From positions 316,001 through 380,000 of the forward strand of contig NC_090123.1 of assembly GCF_023973825.1 (NCBI RefSeq): DNA of 64,000 nt, written 5' to 3'. The notes beneath the pieces were generated by a model, which did no database searches, was not told the DNA's origin, and saw only the letters and a program-made list of their open reading frames with translations. Shown piece by piece: positions 32,149-44,123 of the stretch; position 1 is the stretch's first letter; the number at the start of each line of letters is the position of its first letter. Source of the DNA: Plasmodium brasilianum (Eukaryota > Apicomplexa > Aconoidasida > Haemosporida > Plasmodiidae). Position numbers and translations under genes: made by a program.

Positions 32149-34908
32149 ATGCGTATAGCTAGCAAGAGCAGTAATTCTTACCAACGTGATATTGAAAGAA
32201 TAACAAAAATAAAAGGAAATAACAGATGTGCTGATTGCGGAGCAAAGTGCCCTAGGTGGGCAAGTATAAATCTTGGTATTATAATCTGTATAGAGTGTTC
32301 AGGAATACACCGAAATTTGGGTGTTCATATTTCAAAAGTGAAATCATTAACTTTGGATAAAATTATGCCACAGTGGATACATGTAAATTATTTTGTTTTA
32401 TTTTTTTATTTTTTTTTTTTTTTTTTTGCAGAATTGTACTTCATACATTTTTATAGAACCGTATTTGTACAGCTGTTTCGTAAATGACTTTTCTTTTTAC
32501 TTCAATCCGTTTTTCTCCATTTCATCTTTCTCCTTTTCGTTTTGCTATGTTTCATTTTAATTATTTTTTCTTTTTTTCGAAGTGCATTACAAGTATAGGT
32601 AATGACTTGTCTAACGCATATTATCTGTACAACCTACCTCCTGATACGTACATGCCGAAACAAGGGGATTCTTCAGTGTAAATATATCAAAAAACAAAAA
32701 AAAAAAAGGAAGGAAAAAAAAATATTTTTTGCTCAAATGAAACATGATGTATAAGTGAATTAGCCGTGAATAATTCCACGAAACATTTTCCCTTTTATTT
32801 TTTTTTTTTTTTACGTAACTGTATGATATTTATAAATTAGTCTATTTTTATATGTCATAATACTATTAGTATGACAAGAAGTACGCATTTCGAATTTATT
32901 TGCGATCCACAAGATCGTGTAATGTATACATATATGTGGTATGTACATATGTAATTACATATAAGTATATATATATATATATATACATATATATATACAT
33001 TTTTATATAAGCTCATTATTGTATATGTACCCTTAAATATTGCCCTTTTCCAACACAGCGTAATGCAAGCGTGGATAAAAAATAAATATGAAAAGAAGTT
33101 ATATGTGCCAGCTAATAGGAAAGAACCCGGTCTGTATTATTTAGAAGGTACATATATACAGACATACGGGTTTTTACATCTATACATGCTACTTATACAA
33201 TGTATACATGTAACAGTTCGTGTGTTTTACCCTTTTTTTTGTTCATATTAGGAGATGATCCCAGAAAGTGTCTACCAGAGGTTGCACGAGTAAATGCCCA
33301 TATAAGGTGAGAAAAACGTAAAATAGCTCAAAAAGATAAATATGTGCATGCGTACATATGTACATACATGTATTAACACACTTAAATACAGTGCAAGAAA
33401 TGAGGTTTAATTCAATGCTCCATTTTTACCTATACGTATATTTCTTTCATTGTAGTGCCCACAATGTGCCTTCCCAATATAGAACGAATGACAGGAAAAA
33501 TTCAAAAAGTGAAATGAGAATGTAATATTTTAAAAATATTATTTTATGGTTATACACGTATATATTTATGTATATGTATGTACACCAATGTGCACACATA
33601 TGTACGTGTTTGTCCCATTTTAATAGTCATCTGTGTTTTACTGTTCCTTTTGTATTCATATGTTGATTTATTTTTATTTTATTTTATTTTTTTTTTTTTT
33701 AATTTTGAAGGGATAATATTATGGAGAATTCTGGAACATTAGATATTTTCGACTCGTTAAAAATTATAGACAGTAATAAATTTCAAGAAGGGATAATAAA
33801 TAAAAAGGGCAACAATGAGGAAAAGGAGAAGGAATTATATTGGGGTTTTGCAAAAAAGGACAATGATAATAAAAAGTACTTGAACGATAACTTTTATTCT
33901 TTTGATAATATGTTAATTGGTGAAGATAAAAGCAATAATATTACCCTTAGTAGTACCAATAATGGTAATGGAAATAGTATCAATAATACTAGTAATATTT
34001 ATAATAACAGTAATAGCAATAGTTATAGTAATAATTATGGAAATAATTATAGCACTAATTATGGCAATAATTATAGCAATAGTAATGGTACTAATAATAG
34101 TAGTATATATGCTACGAAGGACTCTTATTTTTTCAACGACTTTATAAAAGCAAGCAGTTCAACTAATGACTTAGTTAATTCGGGCAATCCGAGTAACTCA
34201 AACAACATCAGACAGTCGAATAGTCGTAGCTACAACAGTAATAATAATAGCTGTAATAACAATAATAGTGGCATTACCAGTAATAGAGGCAACAACAGTA
34301 ACAGTAACAGTAACAATAACAGTAACAATAATAGTAACAGTAACAATAATAGTAACAGTAACAATAATAGTAACATTAACAATAATAGTAACATTAACAA
34401 TAATAGTAACAGTAACAATAATAGTAACAGTAAACCCTTTTTCTTTTTTGATGATGATGCTAATAAAATGAACAGCACGATTAATAACAACATCTTTAAC
34501 GAAAAATTAAATTTTCCTAATCCCTGTGAGAACAAAAATTTCAACAATCTTAATTCTTTATCTGAAAAGGATTTAAGAGATGCGAAAGTTCAGGCAGCAA
34601 AAAAATGTATTGCTCGACTTTTTGCGAACTCTAAAAATATTTCTTTTTCTGAAAAAAAGAGATCAAATATAAATTTAAATAATCATGATAATCAAAATAG
34701 TCATGTAAAAAATAATTTATGTAAATCATCATTTAATACATTAAATGGATATAAACAAAATTGTTTTGAAAACTTTAGTTCAAATATTGTAAAGAATTCC
34801 AATAATGAAAAAAGCGATTCAGGAACATTAGGAGGTCTGGAAAAAAGAAACAAAAAGAAAGATGAAAATAAATCTATGCAAGACTTTGATTTTTTTTTGA
34901 GCGATTAG
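32149..34908 (+). CDS. ArfGAP zinc-finger protein (6 exons)
   Basis: GTPase-activating protein for Arf small GTPases, acting in vesicle coat dynamics at Golgi/ER membranes. Exons are 32149..32382, 32583..32677, 33059..33147, 33252..33306, 33456..33521 and 33711..34908, total 1,737 bases, 578 residues, with every junction phase-consistent. The ArfGAP domain is at the N-terminus: zinc ligands C27, C30, C47 and C50 (CADC...CIEC), then [20 protein letters not shown] with the catalytic arginine at R55. The domain continues across exons 2-3 ([34 protein letters not shown]). The rest is a long Asn/Ser-rich tail, ending in a short acidic aromatic motif DFDFFLSD that might be a coat- or adaptor-binding peptide. 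Short exons of 55-95 bases explain why the domain is not seen in one frame. Confidence 0.9.
34208..34432 (+). repeat. Asn/Ser codon repeat in the ArfGAP tail
   Basis: Runs of AAT/AAC/AGT codons giving N-N-S-N blocks within the last exon, with a 12-base higher-order unit. Similar Asn/Ser repeats occur in the CstF-77 gene on the other strand. Confidence 0.85.
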
Positions 34909-35092
34909 TGTTTCATGGATGTTTTACATTGTTTCGGTCTAATACCAGCGCGCAAAGTAGAACAGCGTATACTCGTATCTATACATATATGTGTATATAT
35001 ATGCATTTACATGTGTGTGAGCGTTTCAAACGCGCTTTTTACGAAATTTCGGGAGTATGACTCTGCTTAAAGGCCATCTTCCCCCCCCCCCC

Positions 35093-35126
<34 letters not shown>

Positions 35127-35566
35127 TATTAGAGAAAGTTACCAAGAAAATATTGCTCGTCTAGGTGACTCTCAAAATTGTGTGCGCTTATAGGAACTTT
35201 GCGATTATTTTATTATATTTATTTATACACACATTTATTCATACACATACAATATGTGTACATGTTTTTTTTTTTTTTTTTTTTTTTTTTTATTGGTTCC
35301 TATTTCGCTTTTCCGTTTTTTGCCCCTCATTCACCCTAATGAAATTTTTTGCGTGACATATATGTGAATAATGCATATATTGTTTATTTAATATAACTTG
35401 TTGTATTTGTTTTTTTTTTTTTAATGTGTTTCGGTTATAATATACATACATATATATACATATATAGTCATACGGCATTACGTGCAGCTTATAGCGTCAT
35501 ATTTTTATATGTAACCCGTATGCACACCGCCCGTACATCGTACATGTGTGCTTGCCCTTATGTATT

Positions 35567-35602
<36 letters not shown>

Positions 35603-36179
35603 GTATACGTATATATTGTATACGTATGGGCTCGTGTGCATTCGCATTACGTACCTTTACCAGAGCCCCCTTTTATTTGTTAACACTGTTGTTCATTTTC
35701 GCCCCCCTGAGTTGTTCAGCCATTATTTGTTCATCTTAACCATATGAAATTTTAACCCCCCTTTTATTTTTTTTTTCATTTTTTATTTTTTTATATAATT
35801 TTACCAGAGTAAATGAAAAAAAATAAATTTTTTAAATAAAAACGAAATGCTCTTTTAAAACAGTAATAAAAATGGAAATTTTTCATATGAAAGAATTGTT
35901 ACTTGTCAAATATATCCAAAAAAAAAAAAAAAATTGGAAATGAACAACGGAAGAAATCAAAAGCTCTGCCTTAAAATGGTATCATGTAGATTCGTGTGCA
36001 CACACCATATAAGAGGATTCATATACATATATATACATATACATATATATAAATATACATATATATACATATACATACATATACATATATATACACATAT
36101 ATATTCATATACATACATATACATATATATACATATACATATACATATATTTACATGTACGGGTTTATATGTCCAATTT
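34909..36179. other. Convergent intergenic region
   Basis: Between the 3' ends of the ArfGAP gene and the next minus-strand gene. It has a C10 tract followed by A-runs and (TA)n (35,082-35,130), T-runs at 35,267-35,291, TATATA at 35,571-35,600, and an ACATATATATAC array at 36,020-36,150. A short plus-strand ATG segment at 35,940 ([13 protein letters not shown]) before GTATCA looks like a first exon but has no partner. Confidence 0.5.
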
Positions 36180-37325
36180 TCACCCGCGTTGCGCGCATTT
36201 CCTGTACTCGCGCAAAATTTTCAAAGCCTTATAAAAAAACACCAAAAAAAGAGTAAATAAAAAAATAAAAATACGATATATTTGGAGGATATTAAAGAAA
36301 AGGTCATACAGAATAAACGTAAACATAATAGAGATAAAGGAAAATAAAAAAGCATAATTGAAATAACTCGTGCGAATATTTTTAATATTATATTTGAAAA
36401 GATGAAAAATGAAATAAGTGCACATTAAAAAGGACAGCAATATCATAATAACAAGTATAATGGGTATAATATATATAAATAATTTTTTTGTTTTATTTAT
36501 TCCATTTTTTTTGGACGCATAAAACATTATATTATCTTTTTCCATAATTATTGGAAATGCATAATAATCTTTGTAATCATACAGTACATATTTACTATTA
36601 TTAATATGCAATGTGTCATATGTAATTAATTGCTTTTGCATAATATTTGATATAATTCTGTTTTTGTTTTTTCTTATGGGGTAACTTACTACAGGTAAAT
36701 TATTATAAAATGTTAAATATATTTTTAAAAAATAAATTTTTGTAGTATATTTACCACCATCACTTATATAAATATCCAAATTGTAAAATCCATTAATAGC
36801 TATCAAATTAACAAATAAAAGGGACAAGGTAGAAACAACAAAATTATCTTCAAATGTATTTGAAAACACAAAAGTTTCGTCTTTTTTTAAATCTTCAATC
36901 GTATTACTCATATGTAAAGAACTTCTATCTCCTATTAGCTCCTTTACTAAAAGAACTATCAATTTAGACTTATCAAACTTCTTATTCACTTTGAATGTGC
37001 AGCTAATTGTTAGCATATCGTACAAGCTGACTTGTTCATCTAATATAATGTAACTATTTATGTCCATACTTTTGGCCGTATTCTTCTCCTCATTAATTTC
37101 CGCATATATGTCCGAATTTCCCTCCACATTTTTTTCCTCATCTATTACCTTCATGAGTATGTCTCTTTGCTCCTTTTTGTCATTCAAATATTTCGAGCCA
37201 GTTATTTTTATTTTACTTAAAACCAAAAAAAAATTATCGCTTTTTTCAATGTTAACTAGGTCGTCTCTCCCCTCTGTAACCATACTTACTAAAATAAAAA
37301 GAAATATTAGGAAAACAATATTCAT
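36180..37325 (-). CDS. Membrane protein, possible ribophorin II/Swp1 (OST) subunit
   Basis: Single exon, 381 residues. An N-terminal signal peptide ([19 protein letters not shown]) is followed by a luminal domain of about 260 residues and three hydrophobic segments near the C-terminus (about 280-308, 322-345 and 348-368), with a short basic cytosolic end [13 protein letters not shown]. This arrangement, plus beta-rich luminal sequence such as [20 protein letters not shown], matches ribophorin II/Swp1, the non-catalytic subunit of the ER oligosaccharyltransferase, and the size resembles short protist forms. I see no diagnostic motif, so the family call is an inference from topology; any signal-anchored three-span ER protein is an alternative. 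Confidence 0.8.
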   Translation of the reverse strand: MNIVFLIFLFILVSMVTEGRDDLVNIEKSDNFFLVLSKIKITGSKYLNDKKEQRDILMKVIDEEKNVEGNSDIYAEINEEKNTAKSMDINSYIILDEQVSLYDMLTISCTFKVNKKFDKSKLIVLLVKELIGDRSSLHMSNTIEDLKKDETFVFSNTFEDNFVVSTLSLLFVNLIAINGFYNLDIYISDGGKYTTKIYFLKIYLTFYNNLPVVSYPIRKNKNRIISNIMQKQLITYDTLHINNSKYVLYDYKDYYAFPIIMEKDNIMFYASKKNGINKTKKLFIYIIPIILVIMILLSFLMCTYFIFHLFKYNIKNIRTSYFNYAFLFSFISIMFTFILYDLFFNILQIYRIFIFLFTLFLVFFYKALKILREYRKCAQRG

Positions 37326-37505
37326 CTTGACTTTTTCGTTCTATAGAAGGAACATTGACGTGCTTCACTAATTTTTTTTTTATTTTTTCGTTCCTTTTTT
37401 TCTTCCTTTATATTAATCCATTTTAAAAATTGAAATAACATTTATTCAGCCTCATTCGGCCAACAGATTAATGAATAATCAACTTGGTGGAACAGCAATG
37501 CTACA

Positions 37506-37518
37506 ATGAGTTTGTTCA

Positions 37519-37578
<60 letters not shown>

Positions 37579-37635
37579 TTATATCCCTGTGCGATGATGG
37601 AACTATATATTGGTATGTATTAACAAATTCTTTAA

Positions 37636-37673
<38 letters not shown>

Positions 37674-37897
37674 ATTTTCCCTTTAACTTTTCATCAAAAA
37701 GAATAAAGACGAAACTACTAAAATAAAAGAGCGAGAAATAATTACTCTCCGTGAATTATCAGAGCGGGGCTGTATTTATACACATACATAAATACCTATA
37801 TCTATATATGTATATAAAGTGTGATACCCATTCATATACTCCCCACCCTGTAGAGGTGCCAGAAGAGCCTAAATTTTTAGTTTACGCCCTCACATAA
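37506..37897 (+). CDS. Candidate short three-exon gene
   Basis: Best segment: exon b at 37702..37771 after the acceptor CATCAAAAAG, reading NKDETTKIKEREIITLRELS then ERG. It is joined in phase 0 from an exon ending SLCDDGTIYWY at 37616 (donor GTATTA). Its own donor GTATTT (phase 1) can reach TTTTTAG|TT at 37881..37897, ending FYALT. The exon ending at 37616 is open back to an ATG at 37506, but the intervening (TA)n translates to an Ile/Tyr run, so the true 5' end may differ. Without the last splice the protein would end CIYTHT. Divergent from the putative OST subunit, 180 bases away. Family unknown. Confidence 0.42.
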
Positions 37898-38580
37898 ATT
37901 ATTTAGGCGTAGATTTAATAAATTGCGCCTAATCTTAAGAATATAACGAATTATGAAGAAAAAAAAAAAAAAAAAGGGGATACATTTAAATGGTGTACAA
38001 AGCAAAGGTACTATAAAAAAAAATTCAAATTAAAACAAAAATGATTGAAAGAGAAAACACGAAAAGAAGAGAAAAAAAAAAATATTACCTCAAAATTGAA
38101 GTGAGGGACAGTACCACAAAATTCGAATGACGCGAAAAAATCAACGTGGGAACCTAAACATAAAGGAACAGCAAAAATGAAATAAACCATTATGTATAAG
38201 GATATTCATATGTGGATTAACAAATAAAAGGAAAAGAGAATATGAAAAAGGAAAGCACTAAAGGGGGAGGGCTTTGCAAAAATATACAAAAATAAATTTT
38301 GAAATATAATATATAGAAGTGGCATAGAAGAGGATGAGAAGCAAAATAAGCGTAGATGAGAAGCAAAATAAGCGTAGATGAGAAGCAAAATAAACGTGGA
38401 TGAGAAGCAAAATAAACGTGGATGAGAAGCAAAATAAACGTGGATGAGAAGCAAAATAAACGTAGATGAGAAGCAAAATAGACGTGGAAGTGAAGTAGAA
38501 TGGACGTGGATGAGGGTGAAGAAAAATAATTTAACGATAAGCAGCTTAGCTAAAAGAAGCATCTCAAAAAGCTCTTTAAA
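37898..38580. repeat. Upstream region of the RAP gene with 22-bp minisatellite
   Basis: Contains about eight to nine copies of a 22-base unit GATGAGAAGCAAAATAAACG plus two bases at 38,332-38,520, ending about 60 bases before the RAP-protein ATG. It is open on the minus strand as a Leu/Ile/Phe/Ser-rich repeat, which is not treated as coding. The array probably lies in the 5' leader or promoter of the next gene. Confidence 0.75.
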
Positions 38581-40581
38581 ATGTTCAGCTTCAAGCCGTT
38601 CCCTAATTTCACACGCAGAATAATTACAAAAACTATTAGGAGGACGTACAGTAGTTCTACAAAAATTTCAGTACAAAACGAAGAGAAGAAGATAAAAAAT
38701 GTGCTTCTTTATTTAGAAAAATGTATATTAGAAGAAAAGGGAAAAAATGAACATTTGCTTTCGTTTAAGACGAAGAATGAACAGGAAGATAAGGTAGAGC
38801 AAATCCGAAGGAACTTACTAATAACATCTTATCTATTAAAAAACATGCAAGCTAATGAGCAAAAGTGGTTATCCATATTTGAATTAGTTAGTACTTTATG
38901 CCCTCTGGATGAACAGACGCTTAAAAAGAAATCGATAAAATTAAAACAAAAAAATGACGAAAAGAATAAGGAACAATATGCATCAGTAAACCATGTGACA
39001 GAATTTCAAAATAATAAAGCAATTAATAAAATTAGCAAAGAATACAATCTTTTAAATTTGTACTCGTGCTATGTTTTTAGCTTTAAGACATCCATAGATC
39101 GCCTTTTGAATTACTTACCAATGTATTCAATACATAACTATATCTTAATACTAAAGCACTGTGGAAATTTTCTTAATTTTTTCTTCAAAATAAATAATAG
39201 GAAAAATTTTACTAAACTCAACTATATATATATATACTCGTACAATCACAATTATATGAATAATTCAATCATTTTAAAAAATAAGAACGAGATCGTAGTA
39301 GGGGGCAAAGACAAATTAGATATCACTTACTACTATGAAGAAATATATAATTTGAAGTATCATGAGATATTTGTTTACAAAATAAAACTAATTAGCAAAA
39401 TATTAAACACAATAAAATATGATTTAATGGAACGTGATATTTTTTGCCAACTAGCCATTTTTTTTTATACAAAAACAAAAAATGGGATAATAATTGAAAA
39501 AAACATTTTAGACTTGTTATATTATTACGTGGAACAACTACACAAAAATAGCTTCATTAAACATGTTGATGTACAATTATTTTTTAAAATTATTAACATA
39601 ATGTATTACTCAAAAATTGTAAGTACTAACGTACTCCAACATATTATTGGTACGTTAAAAAATATCAACCTCTCTTTTTGCCAATTTTGTAAAAAGGAAA
39701 TATTTCAAAATTACTTGAAACTATTAACATTAGTAAATTTAAATGAACATAACTTTTACATTTATAATTTTTGCAAATATTACATTTTAAATATAATTAC
39801 ACGGATGAGTAAACATCATTCAAATATTTATAACTTTTTTTTTGTCTCTTCCATTATAGGAATGTTTGATTTTTCGCTAATAGCACTATATATAAAATTT
39901 TTAAGACAAAATAAAAAAATTAATTTGAAAGAATCATTAACACATAAAATTTACTACACGCTGTTAGGTTGGGATATAATGCTCAGCGGCTTTATTAAAA
40001 ATGTAAATAAAATAAGAGAAGAAGCAACTGGCTTTGTTAAGATAAATTTTTACACGAAACATATTTATCACACCTGTTCAAATTCCCCCTCATATGACTT
40101 GCTCTCGTTGTCACACGAAATAAACCATTTAAAAAATATTTACAAAAGTCAAATATATATCCAAAAATATGAGAGAAAAAACAATAGAAAAACCAAAAAA
40201 GTGAGTACAAATTACTATCTTAATCAGTACAGCATTTACCAAATTTTGAAAAAGCACTTCAATGATAACGTAACTTATGAACATATAACAGACCAAAAAA
40301 TTTTACTTGATATATTCTTGAAGATTCGTAAAAAAAATTATTGTAAAAATGTTGCAGTTGAATTTAACGGTAGGACACACTACAATTTGCTAGTTCAAAA
40401 AGAAGTTGGCAATAATAATGTACACTACACTATGATAGAAAATTACAATACTAAATATAAAAAATGGCTTATTTCAAATCTTCCCTTCTCAGCAATTTAT
40501 ATTCCATACTATGAGTGGAACAATTTTCCGCAAGCACAGCGGGAAAAATACCTTATGCAGGTACTGCATTTTGAGAAGTAG
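38581..40581 (+). CDS. RAP-domain protein, probably organellar RNA-binding
   Basis: Single exon, 666 residues. The N-terminus (MFSFKPFPNFTRRIITKTIR) is rich in Arg/Ser/Thr and lacks acidic residues, as in a mitochondrial presequence. The middle is a long alpha-helical array typical of RAP/FASTK-like proteins. The C-terminal RAP domain starts near residue 590: VAVEFNGRTHYN, KYKKWLISNL, then IPYYEWNNFPQAQREKYLMQ, which matches the restriction-endonuclease-like RAP fold (V..E.DG..H / ...K...L / V..I.Y.EW). Apicomplexans have an expanded RAP family, and several members act on fragmented mitochondrial rRNA; that role is inferred here. The ATG follows closely after a minisatellite. Confidence 0.88.
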   Translation: MFSFKPFPNFTRRIITKTIRRTYSSSTKISVQNEEKKIKNVLLYLEKCILEEKGKNEHLLSFKTKNEQEDKVEQIRRNLLITSYLLKNMQANEQKWLSIFELVSTLCPLDEQTLKKKSIKLKQKNDEKNKEQYASVNHVTEFQNNKAINKISKEYNLLNLYSCYVFSFKTSIDRLLNYLPMYSIHNYILILKHCGNFLNFFFKINNRKNFTKLNYIYIYSYNHNYMNNSIILKNKNEIVVGGKDKLDITYYYEEIYNLKYHEIFVYKIKLISKILNTIKYDLMERDIFCQLAIFFYTKTKNGIIIEKNILDLLYYYVEQLHKNSFIKHVDVQLFFKIINIMYYSKIVSTNVLQHIIGTLKNINLSFCQFCKKEIFQNYLKLLTLVNLNEHNFYIYNFCKYYILNIITRMSKHHSNIYNFFFVSSIIGMFDFSLIALYIKFLRQNKKINLKESLTHKIYYTLLGWDIMLSGFIKNVNKIREEATGFVKINFYTKHIYHTCSNSPSYDLLSLSHEINHLKNIYKSQIYIQKYERKNNRKTKKVSTNYYLNQYSIYQILKKHFNDNVTYEHITDQKILLDIFLKIRKKNYCKNVAVEFNGRTHYNLLVQKEVGNNNVHYTMIENYNTKYKKWLISNLPFSAIYIPYYEWNNFPQAQREKYLMQVLHFEK

Positions 40582-40867
40582 CATACGTGTGTATAGAAGT
40601 CTGCATGTACAGGCGAGTAAAAGTATGTACATACGTACATCCATATAGATATAAATAAGTGTATATATAAGCGCTCTTTTCTGACACACACTCCTGTTTT
40701 TACCATGAAATGGACAAAAATTAGCTGAAGTGTGCTCAAAAGGAATTAATATTCTTCCCTCTTGTTCAGTATTTCACTTTTCAGTAAATGCACTTCCTTC
40801 TATGAGGTGAAAAAAAAGAATTTTTTTTTTTTTTCTAGCTATTTTTCATGTTATCTTTTTTTTTTTT
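40582..40867. other. Short convergent intergenic region
   Basis: TACATA-rich DNA and T-runs. A near-perfect 33-base direct duplication (CTAGCTATTTTTCATGTTAT with its T-run) occupies 40,835-40,900 and reaches into the 3' end of the NEK gene. Confidence 0.6.
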
Positions 40868-40886
40868 CTAGCTATTTTTCATGTTA

Positions 40887-40952
<66 letters not shown>

Positions 40953-42841
40953 TTAAAACGATTATCTCCGTTAACCTGCATATAAGCGGTGGCAATTAAG
41001 TCATATACCGTGGGTCTTTCTTTGTAATTTTTTTTCAACATCCAATGGCACAAATTTATGAGCTCTTCGGAGTAATTTGAGGGAAGAGGATCTGGCTGCG
41101 GAATGAGATTTTGATACAAAAAAAGGGGAGATATATTACATTTCGCATTTTGCATTTTGTTGTTCTCTTTCGAATAAAGGGTTCTATTTATTCACATACC
41201 TCATCCTCACAAATTTTCTGAACAACCGATAACATATTTGCGTTATGCGATTTGAACGGTTGCTTTAAGCTAATAAGTTCGTATAATATGACTCCAAGAG
41301 ACCATATATCGGCTGGAAAGCTGTAGGTTACATTCTTGGGAAGTCATTGCAAAAAAATAAATAGGAGGGCGTAAAAAAAAAAAAAAAAAAAAAGTACAAA
41401 CAAAAGGTGCAAATAAAAAGTTCAAATAAAGAGGGCAAATAAAAAGTACAAACAAAAGGTGCAAATAGAAAGTACAAACAAAAAGTACAAATAAAAAGAG
41501 CAAATAAAACTGTATAAAAATGGACAGACACGAAACATTAAGTGAACAAAAGTGTAAACCTAATTTCACTTACTTTACAAACTTCCGGGGCCATATATCC
41601 TATTGTTCCGCATAGTGTACTTGTTTGTTCTGTTTGTTCTAAAAGTTTCGATAAACCGAAGTCTCCAACTTTAGCTCTTTCATGTTCATCTAAAAATATA
41701 TTATTGCACTTCAGATCTTTAAAAAAAAAAAAAAATATATATATTATGTGAACAAAAATTGAAATACTGGTAAAGACGCAGAAGCAAAATAATAATACTA
41801 ATATTAATAGCTCGTGAACGGAAAAAAAAAAAAAAAATTAAGATTAAAATTAAAGGTTAAAGTTGGCAATTTATATGAGAAACGAATTCATTTTAACGCC
41901 TATACCAAGCACAATATATATAGTTACCTCTGTGTATAAGCTTCTTATCATGTAGAAATTTTATTGCAGTAATTATGTGCAATAGCCACCTTTTTATTTT
42001 TGCCTCAGGAATAAACGTTTTCATTTCCTTATTTTTTTTTATGTATTTGCTCAAATCTCCTTCTTCATTTCATAAAAAGTAAGAAAGGTTAGTTATTATA
42101 GCACCTTTGTAAACGCTTACAAGTAATGGTAGGATTAAAAAAAAAAAAAAAAAAAAAAACTCACTTGAGCAGTAATCCATAGCAACATATAACACACTGC
42201 CTTCAATAAATGCTTCCTTATATCTGACAATGAATGGGTGCACCGACACTTCAACCAATGTCTTAAATAATCAAAAAAAAAAAAAAATCAAACAAACAAA
42301 CAAACAAACAAACAAACAAACAAACAAACAAACAAACAACAAACAACAAACAAACGAAATAAAACAAATCATCAGTTGCGCCTGCTTATCCATTTAGTAA
42401 CTGATTCGCAGACACATATTTATCTATTTTCTGCTTCTTTTTTTTTTTTTTTTTTGAACTTAAACCTTAAGTTCATTCACGACATTCGTTTTCTCCTTAT
42501 AATTCATACATGTCATATCTATCTGCTTAACAACGAAGCTAATAAAAATATGCAAAAATGATGAATAATATCAGATGAAAAGAACTCTACAAAATGTGCT
42601 GTTATTTAAAAAAAAAAAAAAAAAATTATTATTTATGTTCTTTAGTAACTAAAATGCAATAAAAAATCTAAATGCACGTATTAAACACATGTATTATTTC
42701 GATGTAATCATTACAGGCACATGCATACACTACTACATACATTTCCCCCTTATTGTCTTTAACCGCTGTAACAATACCGAATGACCCCCTCCCTATTGCT
42801 TTTATAACCTCGTAAGAACCTATTTTTTTGGGCTTAGACAT
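40868..42841 (-). CDS. NEK2: NIMA-related protein kinase, NEK2-type (7 exons)
   Basis: Ser/Thr kinase. Minus-strand exons: 42841..42741, 42538..42466, 42261..42165, 42062..41928, 41716..41574, 41334..41200 and 41095..40868, all phase-consistent, about 303 residues. Motifs: glycine loop GRGSFG (17-22), catalytic lysine in FVVKQ (K38), HRDLKCNN (D136), DFG (154-156), activation segment TSTLCGTIGYMAPEV, then ADIWSLGVILYEL and KERPTVYDL. These are typical NEK features. In Plasmodium, NEK2 is linked to DNA replication before meiosis; assignment to NEK2 rather than another NEK rests partly on its position beside the alveolin gene. The 3' end is uncertain: after NGDNRF the frame runs through 63 T on the plus strand (21 Lys codons) to DNMKNS. 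The authentic end may be earlier, or a last exon may exist. Confidence 0.88.
42287..42352. repeat. (CAAA)n microsatellite in NEK intron 2
   Basis: About 15 tandem CAAA units lie within the intron between exons 2 and 3 of the kinase gene. Confidence 0.85.
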
Positions 42842-44040
42842 TTTGTATATTAATATATTCCTTCATATTTTTCACTTAATCTAACCGACTGTTGGTTGTA
42901 TTTTTCTTTATCTACAACAAAATAATAATTACTTATTCTCATAAGTTATTTAGCCATACATATATACAATATATGTGCCATTAATGCTCCCTATTTTTAA
43001 CTTCTGAGTAAAGATGTTACATTCCCAAATGGAAAAGCTATCAAAGAAATTTAAGCAAAAGTTTTCTTACAATAATGTAGATTATTTATTTATACTTCTT
43101 CACTGATAATATATTTTCCCTATGCAAATACTTGAATTAATCTCGTTACTTATTTAATTTTTACTACATTTACACTTATATAAGTATATTTAAAAAAAAA
43201 AAAAAAAAATTTTAAAGGCAAATTCTATGTATATACAGAACAACGCAAAAAAAAAAAAATAAAATAAAAAATAAATAAATAAAAAAATAAAAGTATACCC
43301 ATAACTTCCTCAGTTTCACTAAAACATATACAAAATGAACATGTATGTACTAGTATGCATGTAATAAATTATATTACTCTGTGTAGAATCCAGTAATAAA
43401 AAATAGAGTTAAAGTAAAATAAAACGAAAAAAAGATTTGTTCTATGAGTTTCATTTACCGCATTCTGTCTGTTCAACGAGCTATTTTGCATGATTGTAAA
43501 TTCTTTGCCAAAATTTTCTGAAATATTATATATTAAGATATAATAATTATTCTTTTTTTTTAAAATTCAACTAGTTATAAGATGTTTGTTAATTTTTGGA
43601 CAACAAAAAATTATATAAAAGTAAATAGTAAACTTAAATAATAGTAGAATATATGTAATAATAAAATTTATACAGTAATAGCATGTATGTAATATAGAAC
43701 ATAAATAAAAATAGAATATAAATAGAGAGAAAATTTGAAAGACAAGATCCCTGAATTTGACGTTTTTTTTAAATGACAAATTAGGAAAAACAGTATTAGA
43801 ATTATTCAAAGTTTACATAGTTGTCTTAAATAATGTGGTACACATTTTAAAATAATTTAGACTTATGTTACAGAAAAACTGAAGGACATTCAAACATATA
43901 AATTAAAAAGGATGAAATTAAATTGACAATTATATTTATTAGGCGCAAGAAATTATTTAAAAAAAAAAAGATAAAATGATAATAAAATGATAAAAAAAAA
44001 ATAATAAAAAGATTATAAGAGGATAATTAAAAGAAAAGAA
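42842..44040. other. Upstream region of the NEK gene
   Basis: AT-rich 5' region. On the minus strand, 43491..43459 reads MQNSSLNRQNA and ends at a donor GTAAAT. A TTGTTGTAG acceptor before 42911 would join it to a short stop-terminated frame (IKKNTTNSRLD) upstream of the kinase ATG, so the transcript may have a spliced leader with a small upstream frame. On the plus strand, 43,019-43,108 encodes a 29-residue frame (starts MLHSQMEKLSKKFKQKFSYN) of unknown status. Confidence 0.4.
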
Positions 44041-44083
44041 ATGGAAAGTGCAATAGCGCAAAGAAATAAAAGAAAAGGCGGGT

Positions 44084-44123
<40 letters not shown>

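Noticed and set aside
35934..36260. 108-codon plus-strand frame
   Set aside because: Only the first 13 codons look coding; the rest is the TACATA array and the antisense of the next gene.
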